A DNA stretch of 64,000 bases from Lachnospiraceae bacterium (GCA_024685005.1 JAIKWF010000071.1:1-64000), one strand, 5' to 3'; counted from the first letter of the stretch, positions 1-8,161 are shown. Notes: a model not told the origin generated them from the sequence alone. Numbers and translations: made by a program.

Positions 1-876
1 TCTTGCATTGTTCCACATACTTAAATAACAAGCCAGCCCCGTATCCATAAAATACATTTTGGGACGCTTAATTATCCGTTTTATCGTATTTCCGGAATAC
101 GGATGAAGTAACACTACAATTCCCGAAGTAACCAGGATGGAGAGCCAGCTGTCTGCCGTTTTTCTGTCGATTTCCACATCCTTCGCTATATCCGCCAAAT
201 TCACTTCCTGACTTGTTCTGGCTGCTACACATGAAATGAATTTCGTAAACTTCCCTTCGTCCTTTATATTCACCAGATTTCGGATATCTCTCTCTATGTA
301 AGTCTGTATATATGATCCATAATAATCATCTGCCAGGAGTTTGCTATCACATACAAGCTGAGGCATACTGCCTCTCATTATCTTCCCAAAGATATCAGAT
401 ATATTATCGTCCGAAACTGTATTCTTTACTCTTGAAGGTAGAAACGGAATGCTTTCCCTGCTCTCGATCTCCGCTCTGGAAAAAGAAAACATCGATAGTA
501 TCCCAACTCTTCCGGCCAATGACTCACTGACATTATTCATCATATGAAACATTTGAGAACCGGTGAGGTAGTACATTCCATTCTGTCTGTTTTCGTCAAC
601 CTTAATCTTTATAAATGGTAATAATTCCGGGGCATATTGTATTTCATCAATGATCACCGGAGCACTGTACTGTTGAAGAAACAGTTCCGGATCTTCTTTC
701 GCCAGCCTGCGTACCCTGGGATGGTCTAAAGTTACATACTGTATGGCCTTTTTGCCTTCCGTAATTTTCTTAAGTAAAGTTGTCTTTCCAACCTGTCTTG
801 CCCCCGATACCAGAATAACCGGGAAGTGATCAGCCATGTATTCTACTTTGTTTTCCAAAGATCTGTTAATATACAT
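1..876 (-). CDS. AAA+ ATPase with DUF4143-type C-terminus, partial (3' end cut by window edge)
   Basis: The 292 residues visible belong to the AAA_14/DUF4143 family of ATPases. A Walker A motif (GARQVGKTT) lies near residue 25, a Walker B-like IIDEIQ near 75 and a sensor-type LTGSQ near 100. The second half carries the winged-helix/DUF4143 region (SYIQTYIERDIRNLVNI, then DRKTADSWLSILVTSGIVVLL). Family members are usually about 380-450 residues, so roughly a quarter is missing beyond position 1. The start is ATG at 876, with GGAG eight bases upstream. The molecular role of the family is poorly known; many copies are accessory genes. It is the last visible gene in its direction and has its own promoter (923-951) overlapping the end of rlmD. 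Family assignment is firm, function unknown. Confidence 0.85.
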   Translation of the reverse strand, partial: MYINRSLENKVEYMADHFPVILVSGARQVGKTTLLKKITEGKKAIQYVTLDHPRVRRLAKEDPELFLQQYSAPVIIDEIQYAPELLPFIKIKVDENRQNGMYYLTGSQMFHMMNNVSESLAGRVGILSMFSFSRAEIESRESIPFLPSRVKNTVSDDNISDIFGKIMRGSMPQLVCDSKLLADDYYGSYIQTYIERDIRNLVNIKDEGKFTKFISCVAARTSQEVNLADIAKDVEIDRKTADSWLSILVTSGIVVLLHPYSGNTIKRIIKRPKMYFMDTGLACYLSMWNNAR

Positions 877-922
877 ACGCCGCTCCTTTTTATACATTTA
901 GGGATTTGCGTTCCTTTTTTGT

Positions 923-951
923 ATTATATCAATTTGTCTGAATTCAGTCAA
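923..951 (-). promoter_or_regulatory. Promoter of the AAA ATPase gene
   Basis: Reading the minus strand, TTGACT (-35, 946-951) is separated by 17 bases from a perfect TATAAT (-10, 923-928). The -35 box overlaps the last bases of rlmD. The start codon is about 45 bases downstream of the predicted +1. This is one of the best sigma-A matches in the window. Confidence 0.75.
935..950. promoter_or_regulatory. Dyad (candidate operator) in the promoter spacer
   Basis: TGTCTGAATTCAGTCA has a perfect 10-bp palindrome (CTGAATTCAG) flanked by a mismatch and then a matching TG/CA pair. It lies almost entirely between the -35 and -10 of the AAA ATPase promoter, where a bound repressor would exclude polymerase. 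No regulator is known; the operator role is inferred. Confidence 0.4.
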
Positions 952-2408
952 TCAAAGTTATCTTTCCAAAACAAATCTGTTTTCCTACGTAAAAGTACTA
1001 TCGTCTCCACATGTGTACTCTGGCAAAAATTATCGAATATGCAGGCCTTTTTCAGTTCATAGCCTCCTTCTGACAGCAGCTTGATATCACGGGCCAGTGT
1101 GGCCGGATCACAGCTGACGTAAACAATGCGATCGGGTCTCATTTTAAGCATGGTGTCTATCACCCTTTCATCGCACCCTTTTCTCGGAGGATCCACCACG
1201 ATCACATCTGCGTGAATCTTATTTTTCTCATATTGTTCCGGCAGGATCTCCTCTGCCTTTCCCGCAAAAAAGCGGGCATTGGAAATATGGTTTTTCTCAG
1301 CATTTTTCCTTGCATCTTCTATGGCTTCTTCCACGATCTCAACGCCGCATACCGTATCTGCCCTGCGGGCTAAAAACAGGGAGATGGTACCGATCCCGCA
1401 ATACAGATCCCATACGGTTTCTTTGCCGGTAAGCTCTGCATAATCCAATGCCTTTTGGTACATCCTGACTGTCTGGGTGGGGTTGACCTGATAAAAGGAA
1501 AGGGGGCCGATATCAAAGGATATATCACCGATCCGGTCTTCAATGATTTCTCTTCCCCAAAGAACTCTTACGCTGCTTCCCAGAATCCGGTTGGTGCGCT
1601 CCGTATTTTTGTTGACCACGATACTGGCGATCCCTTTTGTCTTTTGCAGGGTTGCAACCAGCTTTTCTTCTGTTTTTGTAAAGCATCCTGCGGATCCGTC
1701 TTCTTTTACGTAGGCCTTTTCACCCTTTACTCTGATGGCATCTCCGTTGATCACAAAGCAGATCTGAATCTGTCCCGTAGCCTGTCCGATTCGCATCATG
1801 ATATGACGAAGCAGGCCTTTTCCGGTTTCCTCCTCGTAGGGTTCGATCCGGTTTTCCTGTAAAAACTCCCGGCAGGTCTGCAGGATCTGATCAAAGATCT
1901 CAGGCTGAAGCAGGCAGGTGTCCGTATCAATGATATCGTGGGAATGCCTTGCGTAAAAGCCTATGGTCACTTCACCGTCTTTACCGCGTCCCACAGGAAA
2001 CTGTGCTTTATTCCGGTAGCGCAGTCCGTTGCTGTCATCCGGCAGTCCCACTGCAGGTTCCATTAAAGATGAAGGATCTTCTATTCCACCGATCCGTTGT
2101 AAGCATTGGCTAACTTTTTCCTGCTTCCATGCAAGCTGATCCTTGTAGGATATGTGCATCAGACTGCATCCCCCGCATCTTTTTGCATGGGGGCAGGGCG
2201 GTTCCTGTCGCATGGGCGACGGCTCGATAATCTGCATCAGTCTGGCATAGGCATAGTTTTTCTTTACCTTGGTAATGCGCACAACAGCCCTGTCTCCTTT
2301 GGCCGCATCCTTTACGAAGACCGCGATACCGTCAATATGGCCGATCCCTTCACCGTCATTTCCGAAATCTTCAATTGTGATCTCATATTCCTGATTCTTG
2401 ATTAGCAT
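948..2408 (-). CDS. rlmD: 23S rRNA (uracil-5-)-methyltransferase, RlmD/RumA family
   Basis: A 486-residue protein with the full RumA/RlmCD layout: an N-terminal TRAM RNA-binding domain (about 1-60), a [4Fe-4S] cysteine cluster (CPHAKRCGGC, residues 72-81, with a further Cys near 160), and a C-terminal SAM-dependent methyltransferase domain with the motifs WDLYCGIGTISL, VVDPPRKGCD and the catalytic cysteine in SCDPATLARD. The family methylates C5 of a 23S rRNA uridine (U1939, and U747 in dual-specific Firmicute enzymes). Which site this one uses cannot be told from sequence. The start is ATG at 2408 with GAGG about ten bases upstream. It has its own promoter at 2442-2471 and is separated from the HU gene by a terminator. 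Confidence 0.92.
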   Translation of the reverse strand: MLIKNQEYEITIEDFGNDGEGIGHIDGIAVFVKDAAKGDRAVVRITKVKKNYAYARLMQIIEPSPMRQEPPCPHAKRCGGCSLMHISYKDQLAWKQEKVSQCLQRIGGIEDPSSLMEPAVGLPDDSNGLRYRNKAQFPVGRGKDGEVTIGFYARHSHDIIDTDTCLLQPEIFDQILQTCREFLQENRIEPYEEETGKGLLRHIMMRIGQATGQIQICFVINGDAIRVKGEKAYVKEDGSAGCFTKTEEKLVATLQKTKGIASIVVNKNTERTNRILGSSVRVLWGREIIEDRIGDISFDIGPLSFYQVNPTQTVRMYQKALDYAELTGKETVWDLYCGIGTISLFLARRADTVCGVEIVEEAIEDARKNAEKNHISNARFFAGKAEEILPEQYEKNKIHADVIVVDPPRKGCDERVIDTMLKMRPDRIVYVSCDPATLARDIKLLSEGGYELKKACIFDNFCQSTHVETIVLLRRKTDLFWKDNFD

Positions 2409-2441
2409 TTATTTTGCCTCGTCATTCCTGTATTCCTGCCT

Positions 2442-2471
2442 ATTGTATCATAGATCCTTATCCCATGACAG
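2442..2471 (-). promoter_or_regulatory. Promoter of rlmD
   Basis: On the minus strand CTGTCA (-35, 2466-2471), an 18-base spacer and TACAAT (-10, 2442-2447) with an extended-10 TGA directly before it. It lies just beyond the HU terminator and about 35 bases before the rlmD start. Confidence 0.6.
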
Positions 2472-2474
2472 CAG

Positions 2475-2502
2475 AAAACGCACCGCAAATGCGGTGCGTT
2501 TT
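2475..2502 (-). terminator. Rho-independent terminator of the HU gene
   Basis: A perfect 12-bp stem (AAAACGCACCGC / GCGGTGCGTTTT) with a four-base loop, 24 bases downstream of the HU stop. The terminal A/T pairs make it symmetric, so it could act in both directions. Confidence 0.85.
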
Positions 2503-2526
2503 CATACTGTCTGATTGTAAAGTAAA

Positions 2527-2814
2527 TTATTTCTTCTTAGCGCCGTTAACAGCATCCTTAAGAGCCTGTCCAGCTTTGAACTTAGGCTGCTTGGAAGCTT
2601 TGATCTTGATTGCTTCGCCGGTTGCAGGATTGTGTCCGGTTCTTGCTGCTCTCTTAGCTACTTCGAAGGTACCGAAGCCGATCAGCTGAACCTTGTCGCC
2701 CTTCTTCAGAGCTTTGGATACTTCCTCGGTGAAAGCCTTAACTGCCTTATCCGCATCCTTCTGAGAAAGACCTGTTTTCTTTGCCATAGCTGCTACAAGT
2801 TCTGTTTTGTTCAT
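2527..2814 (-). CDS. hup: DNA-binding protein HU
   Basis: A 95-residue nucleoid protein of the HU/IHF family, starting MNKTELVAAMAKKTGLSQKDADK and carrying the family motif GFGTFEVAKRAARTGHNPATGE, which holds the minor-groove-binding beta arm and its intercalating proline. HU homodimers bend and compact DNA. The start at 2814 is chosen over a longer in-frame extension because AGGAGGG lies nine bases upstream and family members begin exactly here. It is monocistronic, with its own extended -10 promoter and a strong terminator. The C-terminus ends in NGAKKK. Confidence 0.97.
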   Translation of the reverse strand: MNKTELVAAMAKKTGLSQKDADKAVKAFTEEVSKALKKGDKVQLIGFGTFEVAKRAARTGHNPATGEAIKIKASKQPKFKAGQALKDAVNGAKKK

Positions 2815-2860
2815 TCTATTACCCTCCTGAGTTTTATTCGGCACTATTGCCGCTTGTGAA

Positions 2861-2869
2861 ATTATAGCA
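2861..2869 (-). promoter_or_regulatory. Extended -10 promoter of the HU gene
   Basis: TGCTATAAT on the minus strand: a perfect TATAAT (2861-2866) preceded by the extended TG. No good -35 box is found 17 bases upstream (GTATTT). About 45 bases of leader precede the start codon. Confidence 0.6.
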
Positions 2870-2886
2870 CATAAGGAGGGCAAAAT

Positions 2887-2930
2887 ACAATATTTTGTGA
2901 CTGATTTATTGATTTTTTACAATATTTTGT
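2887..2930. repeat. Two 12-bp direct repeats upstream of the HU promoter
   Basis: ACAATATTTTGT occurs at 2887-2898 and again at 2919-2930, an offset of 32 bp, about three helical turns. The first copy sits in a larger inverted repeat (CAAAATA CAA TATTTTG, 2881-2897). Placement upstream of the HU -10 suggests a regulator or HU/AT-hook-type binding pair. Confidence 0.5.
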
Positions 2931-2943
2931 TTTTGATTTCTTT

Positions 2944-3693
2944 TCAGGATCCCAAAACCGCATCCAGGATCGTCTCTGCCAGCAGCAGATCTTCCGGGGT
3001 GGTCAGTTTCTGATTCAGGTAATCTCCCGGGATCACTTTTACCCTGCAGTCGGTAAAAAGCTCACAAACACAGGCATCATCGGTTACGGATACCCCTTCT
3101 TTTATCAGCTTTTCCCTGTTTTCTTCCAGCTTTTGATAGGCCTTTAAGATCAGGGGAAAAGAGAATGCCTGGGGAGTTTGCACCGCCCAAAGGCTTTCCC
3201 TGTCCGGGGTTTCCAGACAAAAGCCTTCTTTGTCCGTTACTTTTATGGTATCTTTCACCTTCGTCCCGGTGACGCAGGCCGGATACTTTCTTGTTTCTGC
3301 CACAAGTCCTTCGATGAGCTTTCTGCTTAAGAACGGTCTTGCTCCGTCATGGATCAGTACAATGTTGCCGGGCTCCTCTCCGTAGCTTTCCGAAAGGGCA
3401 AACAGACCCTCTGCCACGGAATCGTACCGCTGCCGGCCCCCTGCTACGATCCTGCGCACTTTGGTAAAGCCATACCGCTCTACAATCTCTTCCCGGCAGC
3501 GTTCTATATCCTGCTGACCGGTGACAAGGATCACGTCGTCCACATCACTTTTTTCAAAAGCATCCAAGGCATAATATAATACCGGTTTGTCCCGAAGGAG
3601 CAGATATTGCTTGGCCTCCTTCGTTCCCATACGTTTCCCCGATCCTGCTGCCAGCACAACCGCCGCGGTTTTGTTTTTTCCCGTTTCCTGCAT
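2944..3693 (-). CDS. ispD: 2-C-methyl-D-erythritol 4-phosphate cytidylyltransferase
   Basis: A 249-residue IspD that transfers CMP from CTP to methylerythritol phosphate in the MEP isoprenoid pathway. Visible motifs are the nucleotide-binding AAVVLAAGSGKRMG at residues 10-23, LIHDGARPF near 115, the TGTKVKDTIK stretch and the C-terminal KLTTPEDLLLAE. The start at 3693 (MQETGKNKT) is preferred because AGGA lies about nine bases upstream and the length fits the family; a longer frame would run back into the end of tsaD. It lies 67 bases downstream of tsaD and may be its last operon member. Confidence 0.93.
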   Translation of the reverse strand: MQETGKNKTAAVVLAAGSGKRMGTKEAKQYLLLRDKPVLYYALDAFEKSDVDDVILVTGQQDIERCREEIVERYGFTKVRRIVAGGRQRYDSVAEGLFALSESYGEEPGNIVLIHDGARPFLSRKLIEGLVAETRKYPACVTGTKVKDTIKVTDKEGFCLETPDRESLWAVQTPQAFSFPLILKAYQKLEENREKLIKEGVSVTDDACVCELFTDCRVKVIPGDYLNQKLTTPEDLLLAETILDAVLGS

Positions 3694-3760
3694 TTCTTTA
3701 TTCCTGTCTGTAACGCTCCCATTCGGCGTCACTTTTTTCTTATCTGCTGCATTGCAGCAA

Positions 3761-4804
3761 CTAATGTTCACCCAGACGAAGCGCCGGACAGGCATTCAGG
3801 TCTGTCCCGCTGCGTTTTCCGGCCATATAATCATAGTACCCCGCCACGGCGATCATGGCCGCATTGTCCGTACAGAATACCGGACTGGGCATATAAAAAG
3901 GAATTCCTTTTTTGTCACACATGTTTTGGATGCTGCCTCGCAAAGCGCTGTTGGATGCTACGCCCCCTGCAATGGCAAAGGCTTTGAATCCGTATTCATC
4001 CACCGCTGCCGCGCTGTGGTCTGTCAGCACATCCACTACAGCCTTCTGGAAGCTGGCCGCAACATCTTCTGTCACGATGCTCTCCCCCTTCATGGCGGCG
4101 CCGTTTAAATAGTTCAATACCGCTGATTTCAGGCCGCTGAAGGAAAAGTCATACTCACTGCCGTCCACTTTTGCCCTGGGAAAGACAATGGCCTCCGGAT
4201 TGCCTTCTTTGGCTGCTTTATCGATCTTCGGTCCGCCGGGGTATCCCAGTCCGATGGCTCTTGCCACTTTGTCAAAGGCTTCCCCTGCCGCATCATCTCT
4301 TGTTTTTCCCAGGATCTCATATTTCCCGTAATCCGCCACCCGCAAAAGGTGGGTATGTCCGCCGGATACCACAAGACATCCGAAGGGCGGCTCCAGATCC
4401 TTATTTTCAATGTAATTGGCACAGATATGCCCCTCGATGTGATGTACTCCTACCAGAGGCAGTCCGGCTGCATAGGCTATGGCTTTTGCCGCCGATACTC
4501 CCACCAGAAGCGCTCCCACCAGTCCCGGTCCGTAGGTAACGGCCACCGCCGTCAGATCGGAAAGTGTTATGCCTGCTTCGGAAAGCGCCTGGCGGATCAC
4601 CTGATTGATCCGCTCCATGTGTTTTCTGGAAGCGATCTCAGGCACCACGCCGCCGTAGAGGGTGTGGATGTCGATCTGGGAAGAGATCACATTTGACAGC
4701 ACTTCCCTTCCGTTCTTTACCACACTGGCTGCGGTTTCATCGCAGGAGCTTTCGATCCCGAGGATCAGCACATCTTTCTTTGTCTGTTTATCCCTGTCTT
4801 TCAT
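3761..4804 (-). CDS. tsaD: tRNA N6-adenosine threonylcarbamoyltransferase TsaD
   Basis: A 347-residue ASKHA-fold enzyme that, with TsaB and TsaE, transfers the threonylcarbamoyl group from TC-AMP to A37 of ANN-decoding tRNAs. It opens [15 protein letters not shown], has the metal ligands in HHIEGH near residue 113, GGHTHLL near 140, and the late [14 protein letters not shown] and CTDNAAMIA motifs (Asp ligand). It is full length for the family. The start is ATG at 4804 with GGAAG eight bases upstream. TsaB and TsaE lie in the same cluster; the TC-AMP synthase TsaC is not in the window. Confidence 0.96.
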   Translation of the reverse strand: MKDRDKQTKKDVLILGIESSCDETAASVVKNGREVLSNVISSQIDIHTLYGGVVPEIASRKHMERINQVIRQALSEAGITLSDLTAVAVTYGPGLVGALLVGVSAAKAIAYAAGLPLVGVHHIEGHICANYIENKDLEPPFGCLVVSGGHTHLLRVADYGKYEILGKTRDDAAGEAFDKVARAIGLGYPGGPKIDKAAKEGNPEAIVFPRAKVDGSEYDFSFSGLKSAVLNYLNGAAMKGESIVTEDVAASFQKAVVDVLTDHSAAAVDEYGFKAFAIAGGVASNSALRGSIQNMCDKKGIPFYMPSPVFCTDNAAMIAVAGYYDYMAGKRSGTDLNACPALRLGEH

Positions 4805-4842
4805 TTCTCATACTTCCGTTCTGTTTTCTTTTCTCATGAAAT

Positions 4843-4888
4843 ATCGCAAACCGATCATCCGCAGCATCTGCAGACGTCAGTTTGCGAT
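4843..4888 (-). terminator. Possible weak hairpin terminator over the end of the DUF6715-like gene
   Basis: ATCGCAAAC pairs with GTTTGCGAT (9 bp) across a 28-base loop that contains a smaller stem. It spans the stop codon of the upstream gene. The T-run on the minus strand is poor (ATATTTC), so it may only attenuate before tsaD or do nothing. Confidence 0.3.
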
Positions 4889-5485
4889 GGATTTGTCATT
4901 GGGGTTTTCCAGCTTTTTCCAGCCGAAGATCTTGTAATGATCATCTTCATCCTTTCGAAGAACAAAGACCACTTCCGCGTTATACAAAAGCTCTCCCTGC
5001 CTGATGCCGTACTGACAGTACAGTCTGGCCCAGTCTCTTCCGTCCTCCGTAAACGTCTCCACATCTACGCTGGAAGACGGGGAGAAGGAAGCAATGATCC
5101 TGTTGTTGTTCTTATAGTCCTGCACATCCAAAAGCAGTGCATCCAGATAATCCTGCTCCGTCTGATTGGCGATCAGATCGCTGTCGTAGATCTGACGGAT
5201 CTTTTTTCCCAGCGCGATCACGTCTTCCGTGGTGTTGTCTTCATTGTAGAAGCACTGTGTTACCTGACTGAAATATTTGACCACTTCCCTGGGTGTGGGG
5301 GGGTAGTTGGTGTCCAGATCCCTGAGCAGTGCCTGCTGGGTAGCCGAGAGGATCTGGGCATCTTCCGGTATATCTTCTTCACTTCTGGAGGCGCCGCTGC
5401 TGGAGATATAGTAATAATATCCCACGATCAGAACAACGAGAAAAACCAGAACTATGATCCCTTTGATTCCCTGAAATCGTTTCAA
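4877..5485 (-). CDS. Uncharacterised single-pass membrane protein, DUF6715-like
   Basis: About 202 residues: a short basic N-terminus, one membrane segment (IIVLVFLVVLIVGYYYYI) and an extracytoplasmic domain of about 165 residues with no catalytic motif I recognise. It resembles proteins labelled DUF6715 in Lachnospiraceae. There is no ATG: GTG at 5494 overlaps the ribosome site, whereas TTG at 5485 has AGGAGG eight bases upstream, so TTG is the likely start. It lies between rnz and tsaD inside the t6A cluster, but nothing in it points to RNA modification. The domain following the helix may be NTF2-like in size, which is only a guess. Confidence 0.75.
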   Translation of the reverse strand: MKRFQGIKGIIVLVFLVVLIVGYYYYISSSGASRSEEDIPEDAQILSATQQALLRDLDTNYPPTPREVVKYFSQVTQCFYNEDNTTEDVIALGKKIRQIYDSDLIANQTEQDYLDALLLDVQDYKNNNRIIASFSPSSSVDVETFTEDGRDWARLYCQYGIRQGELLYNAEVVFVLRKDEDDHYKIFGWKKLENPNDKSIAN

Positions 5486-5533
5486 GCGGTGCACCTCCTT
5501 TCTGTATTTTACTGCAGGATCCGCTCCTGCATT

Positions 5534-6442
5534 TTAGTCTTCAAATCCAAGCTCTACACTCTGTCCGTCTTTTGCTGCAACGGACCTGTCAAAAATCCCC
5601 CGGATCCTGTCCATATACGGATCGGGTTTGGGCATCGCCGGACTGTAATGGGTCAGCCACATTTCCTTTACCTGCGCCTCTTTTGCTATGGACGCAGCTT
5701 CGTCCATCATCATATGTTTATGTTCTTTCGCATTTTCCGCCTTTTCATCATCTCCGTACATGCCTTCGCAGATGAAAAGGTCCGCACCCTTTGCATGTTC
5801 CCTAAGGGACTGGGTCGGTCTGGTATCGGTGCAATAGGTAACCCGTATGCCTTTTCTCTCCTCTCCCATGACGCAGGAGGGTTCGTAGGTCTTACCCTCA
5901 AACTCCACCGTTTCTCCTTTTTGCAGCGGGTTCCAAAGCTGTACCGGAAGACCTAAGGCTTTTGCCTTTTCCACCTGAAACTGCCCCGCCCGCCGTACTA
6001 CGATACTGTATCCGTAGCAGGTCACGTTATGGTTGACTTTAAAGGCTTCGATGTAAAAATCTCCGAAATCGATGGTCTCTTCCGGGGATGTGATTTCATG
6101 AAAACGGATCTCAAAGGGCAGCTGGGGGGCCACTACGCAAAGGGCGTTTACCACCCGGGAAAGTCCCTTGGGTCCGATCATCAGAAGCGGCTCCGTCCGG
6201 TCTGCATTACCCATGGTAAGGAGCATTCCCGGCAGACCGCTGATATGGTCCGCATGATAATGGGTAATGCACATGATATCAATGGGTTTGGGGCTCCATC
6301 CCTTTTTCTTCATGGCGATCTGTGTGCCTTCGCCGCAATCTATGAGAATACTTTTTCCCTGATATCTGGCCATAAGGCTTGTCAGGTATCGGTAAGGGAG
6401 GGGCATCATTCCGCCGGTCCCCAGTAAACAAACATCCAGCAT
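5534..6442 (-). CDS. rnz: Ribonuclease Z (tRNA 3' endonuclease)
   Basis: A 302-residue metallo-beta-lactamase-fold nuclease that removes 3' trailers from tRNA precursors. The key motif THYHADHISGLPG lies near residue 60, ILIDCGEGTQ near 30, the exosite region and YCTDTRP in the middle, CEGMYG near 215 and the distal LTHYSP near 265. The start is ATG at 6442, with GGAG eight bases upstream; a longer frame starting at 6460 lacks a ribosome site. It is 32 bases after rimI in the same direction. Placement with t6A genes makes a tRNA-maturation neighbourhood. Confidence 0.94.
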   Translation of the reverse strand: MLDVCLLGTGGMMPLPYRYLTSLMARYQGKSILIDCGEGTQIAMKKKGWSPKPIDIMCITHYHADHISGLPGMLLTMGNADRTEPLLMIGPKGLSRVVNALCVVAPQLPFEIRFHEITSPEETIDFGDFYIEAFKVNHNVTCYGYSIVVRRAGQFQVEKAKALGLPVQLWNPLQKGETVEFEGKTYEPSCVMGEERKGIRVTYCTDTRPTQSLREHAKGADLFICEGMYGDDEKAENAKEHKHMMMDEAASIAKEAQVKEMWLTHYSPAMPKPDPYMDRIRGIFDRSVAAKDGQSVELGFED

Positions 6443-6474
6443 AAAACTACTCCGTAACATTTATTGATGGGCGA

Positions 6475-6909
6475 TCATCTTTTCCACATAATGTAAGCAT
6501 CTTCTTTGGGATGATCATAAAACCCGGGCCGCACCCCGTCTTTCTCAAATCCCAGAGACTCATACAGTCTCACCGCTCTCTGATTGGACGTGCGCACCTC
6601 CAGACTGCAGGCCTTCATACCTTTTTCCGCTGCCGCCGAAAGCAGGGACGAAAGAAGCTCTTTGCCAATGCCTCTGCCCTGTCTTTCCTCTGTGACCGCC
6701 ACCTGGTTGATATAGCCTTCGTCTCCCACCAGATACAGCCCGCAATAGCCGATCAGCTTTCCGTCTTCTCTGGCTGCCCTGTAGCAGGAGTCACAGCGCA
6801 GTATGGCATCCTCCAGAGCCTTTTTGCTCCAGGGATCGGAAAAAAGTTCCTCCTCCATCTTTGCTGCCATATCGCAGTCGGTGATTTCCATTCTGCCATA
6901 CTCAATCAT
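6475..6909 (-). CDS. rimI: [Ribosomal protein bS18]-alanine N-acetyltransferase RimI
   Basis: A 144-residue GNAT acetyltransferase. The acetyl-CoA motif is QGRGIGKELLSSLL near residue 80, preceded by YINQVAVTEE and followed by CSLEVRTSNQRAVRLYESLGF, all typical of RimI. The family acetylates the N-terminus of S18 and is commonly fused or adjacent to tsaB/tsaD. It overlaps the end of tsaB by eight bases, so translation is probably coupled. Substrate cannot be confirmed from sequence. Confidence 0.9.
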   Translation of the reverse strand: MIEYGRMEITDCDMAAKMEEELFSDPWSKKALEDAILRCDSCYRAAREDGKLIGYCGLYLVGDEGYINQVAVTEERQGRGIGKELLSSLLSAAAEKGMKACSLEVRTSNQRAVRLYESLGFEKDGVRPGFYDHPKEDAYIMWKR

Positions 6910-7615
6910 GGCCCTTTTCCCTTTCCATTCGCTCCCGCTCAGCCTGGGAAAGCCGCAGATACTCCGGTTTATGAAGGTCTGCCGATATAGTCTTGCCCTC
7001 TTTCAAATAAACCGCTGCCAGCGCTGCCAGCGCCCCTGCTCTTTGCTTTATCATATGGGGCGGTGCGAAAAGATACGACACCTTGCACTTCTCTTCGATC
7101 AGCTGCCGGTATACGCCAACTCCGTCTCCCAAAAAGACCACGCTCTCACCCATCTCATTAATCTTTTCAATGATCTGTTCTGCCTGGATCGCCGCCTGGG
7201 GAAAAATAGTTGTAAGCTCTCCTTTTTCCGAAAACCGGTAAAGCCCTGTATAAACCTGCCCTCTTCTGGCGTCCATCATGGGACAGATCAGCTGCGGGCT
7301 GCCGAAAAACTGATAGGCCAGGGCCTCCAGCGTCGGCACCTCCACAAGGGGAATATCCAGTGCAAGGCCCAGTCCTTTTGCCGTAGCGGATCCGATCCGA
7401 AGTCCCGTAAAAGATCCCGGTCCGGAGGAAACAGCGATGGCATCCAGGTCCGATAGCTGTATTTCCGTCCGTTCCACGATCTCTTCCAGCATGGGAAGGA
7501 GGGTGGTGGAATGGGTCTTTTTATAGTCAATGCTGTATTCGGCCACCAGGGTCTCATCCCGCAGGATCGCAACGGATGCCACCTGTCCCGAACTTTCAAT
7601 TGCTGCCAGTAACAT
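6902..7615 (-). CDS. tsaB: tRNA threonylcarbamoyladenosine biosynthesis protein TsaB
   Basis: A 237-residue inactive paralogue of TsaD that scaffolds the TsaBDE complex. It opens MLLAAIESSGQVASVAI, has the conserved HSTTLLPMLEEIVE near residue 35 and the block AVSSGPGSFTGLRIGSATAKGL near 62-83, diagnostic for TsaB. The metal-binding histidines of TsaD are absent, as expected. The start is ATG at 7615 with AGAGG six bases upstream. It lies 13 bases after tsaE and overlaps rimI. Confidence 0.95.
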   Translation of the reverse strand: MLLAAIESSGQVASVAILRDETLVAEYSIDYKKTHSTTLLPMLEEIVERTEIQLSDLDAIAVSSGPGSFTGLRIGSATAKGLGLALDIPLVEVPTLEALAYQFFGSPQLICPMMDARRGQVYTGLYRFSEKGELTTIFPQAAIQAEQIIEKINEMGESVVFLGDGVGVYRQLIEEKCKVSYLFAPPHMIKQRAGALAALAAVYLKEGKTISADLHKPEYLRLSQAERERMEREKGHD

Positions 7616-7628
7616 AACTAACCTCTGA

Positions 7629-8060
7629 TCATTTTGCGTCTTCTCCCAGCAGGATCACTCTGCGGGAAAAGCCATTTTCCAAATCTTTTTCTATGCGGAT
7701 CCAGACCGTTTCCTTTGGCATGATCTCCGGCATCTTATCTGCCCACTCTACCAGGCATACGCCGTCACCGAAAAAATAGTCCTCGTATCCGATCTCATCC
7801 ATCTCCTCCGGCTCTTCCAGACGGTAGATGTCAAAGTGGTAAAGCGGGAGCCTGCCTTCTTCATAGACCTGCATGATGGTAAAAGTAGGGCTGCTGACCG
7901 CCTCTTCGATGGATAGTCCCCGGGCAAATCCCTTGGCAAAAACCGTCTTCCCTACCCCCAGATCTCCTGATAATGCATAGATCTGTCCGGGCTTGGCATC
8001 TGCTCCGATCTGCCTGCCAAATTCATATGTTTGTTGTTCTGAATCCGTAATTTTTCGCAT
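7629..8060 (-). CDS. tsaE: tRNA threonylcarbamoyladenosine biosynthesis ATPase TsaE
   Basis: A 143-residue P-loop ATPase with Walker A SGDLGVGKTVFAKGFA near residue 30, then the family signature SSPTFTIMQVYEEGRLPLYHFDIYRL and WADKMPEI. TsaE hydrolyses ATP to drive multiple rounds of t6A synthesis. The start at 8060 (MRKITDSEQ) is chosen because GAGG lies seven bases upstream; the longer in-frame starts at 8066 and 8078 have no usable spacing. It is the first gene of the cluster, directly after a terminator. Confidence 0.94.
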   Translation of the reverse strand: MRKITDSEQQTYEFGRQIGADAKPGQIYALSGDLGVGKTVFAKGFARGLSIEEAVSSPTFTIMQVYEEGRLPLYHFDIYRLEEPEEMDEIGYEDYFFGDGVCLVEWADKMPEIMPKETVWIRIEKDLENGFSRRVILLGEDAK

Positions 8061-8086
8061 AAGCATACCTCTATACAATATAACAC

Positions 8087-8115
8087 AAAACCGCAGTAAA
8101 GTATACTGCGGTTTT
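8087..8115 (-). terminator. Rho-independent terminator after the YcxB-like gene
   Basis: A perfect 12-bp stem (AAAACCGCAGTA / TACTGCGGTTTT) with a five-base loop. It separates the YcxB-like gene from the tsaE operon. Confidence 0.85.
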
Positions 8116-8129
8116 CATCTTCGCTTATG

Positions 8130-8150
8130 GCGCCGGCTGCCATCCGGCGC
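8130..8150. repeat. GC-rich inverted repeat between the YcxB-like gene stop and its terminator
   Basis: GCGCCGG and CCGGCGC form a 7-bp stem with a seven-base loop, 12 bases after the gene. It is followed by GTTTT only on the plus strand, so it may be a protective 3' hairpin on the minus-strand mRNA ahead of the true terminator. Confidence 0.5.
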
Positions 8151-8161
8151 GTTTTATCTCT

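Noticed and set aside
4937..5956. 339-codon open frame on the plus strand
   Set aside because: It lies opposite rnz and the DUF6715-like gene, both of which have ribosome sites; treated as a shadow.
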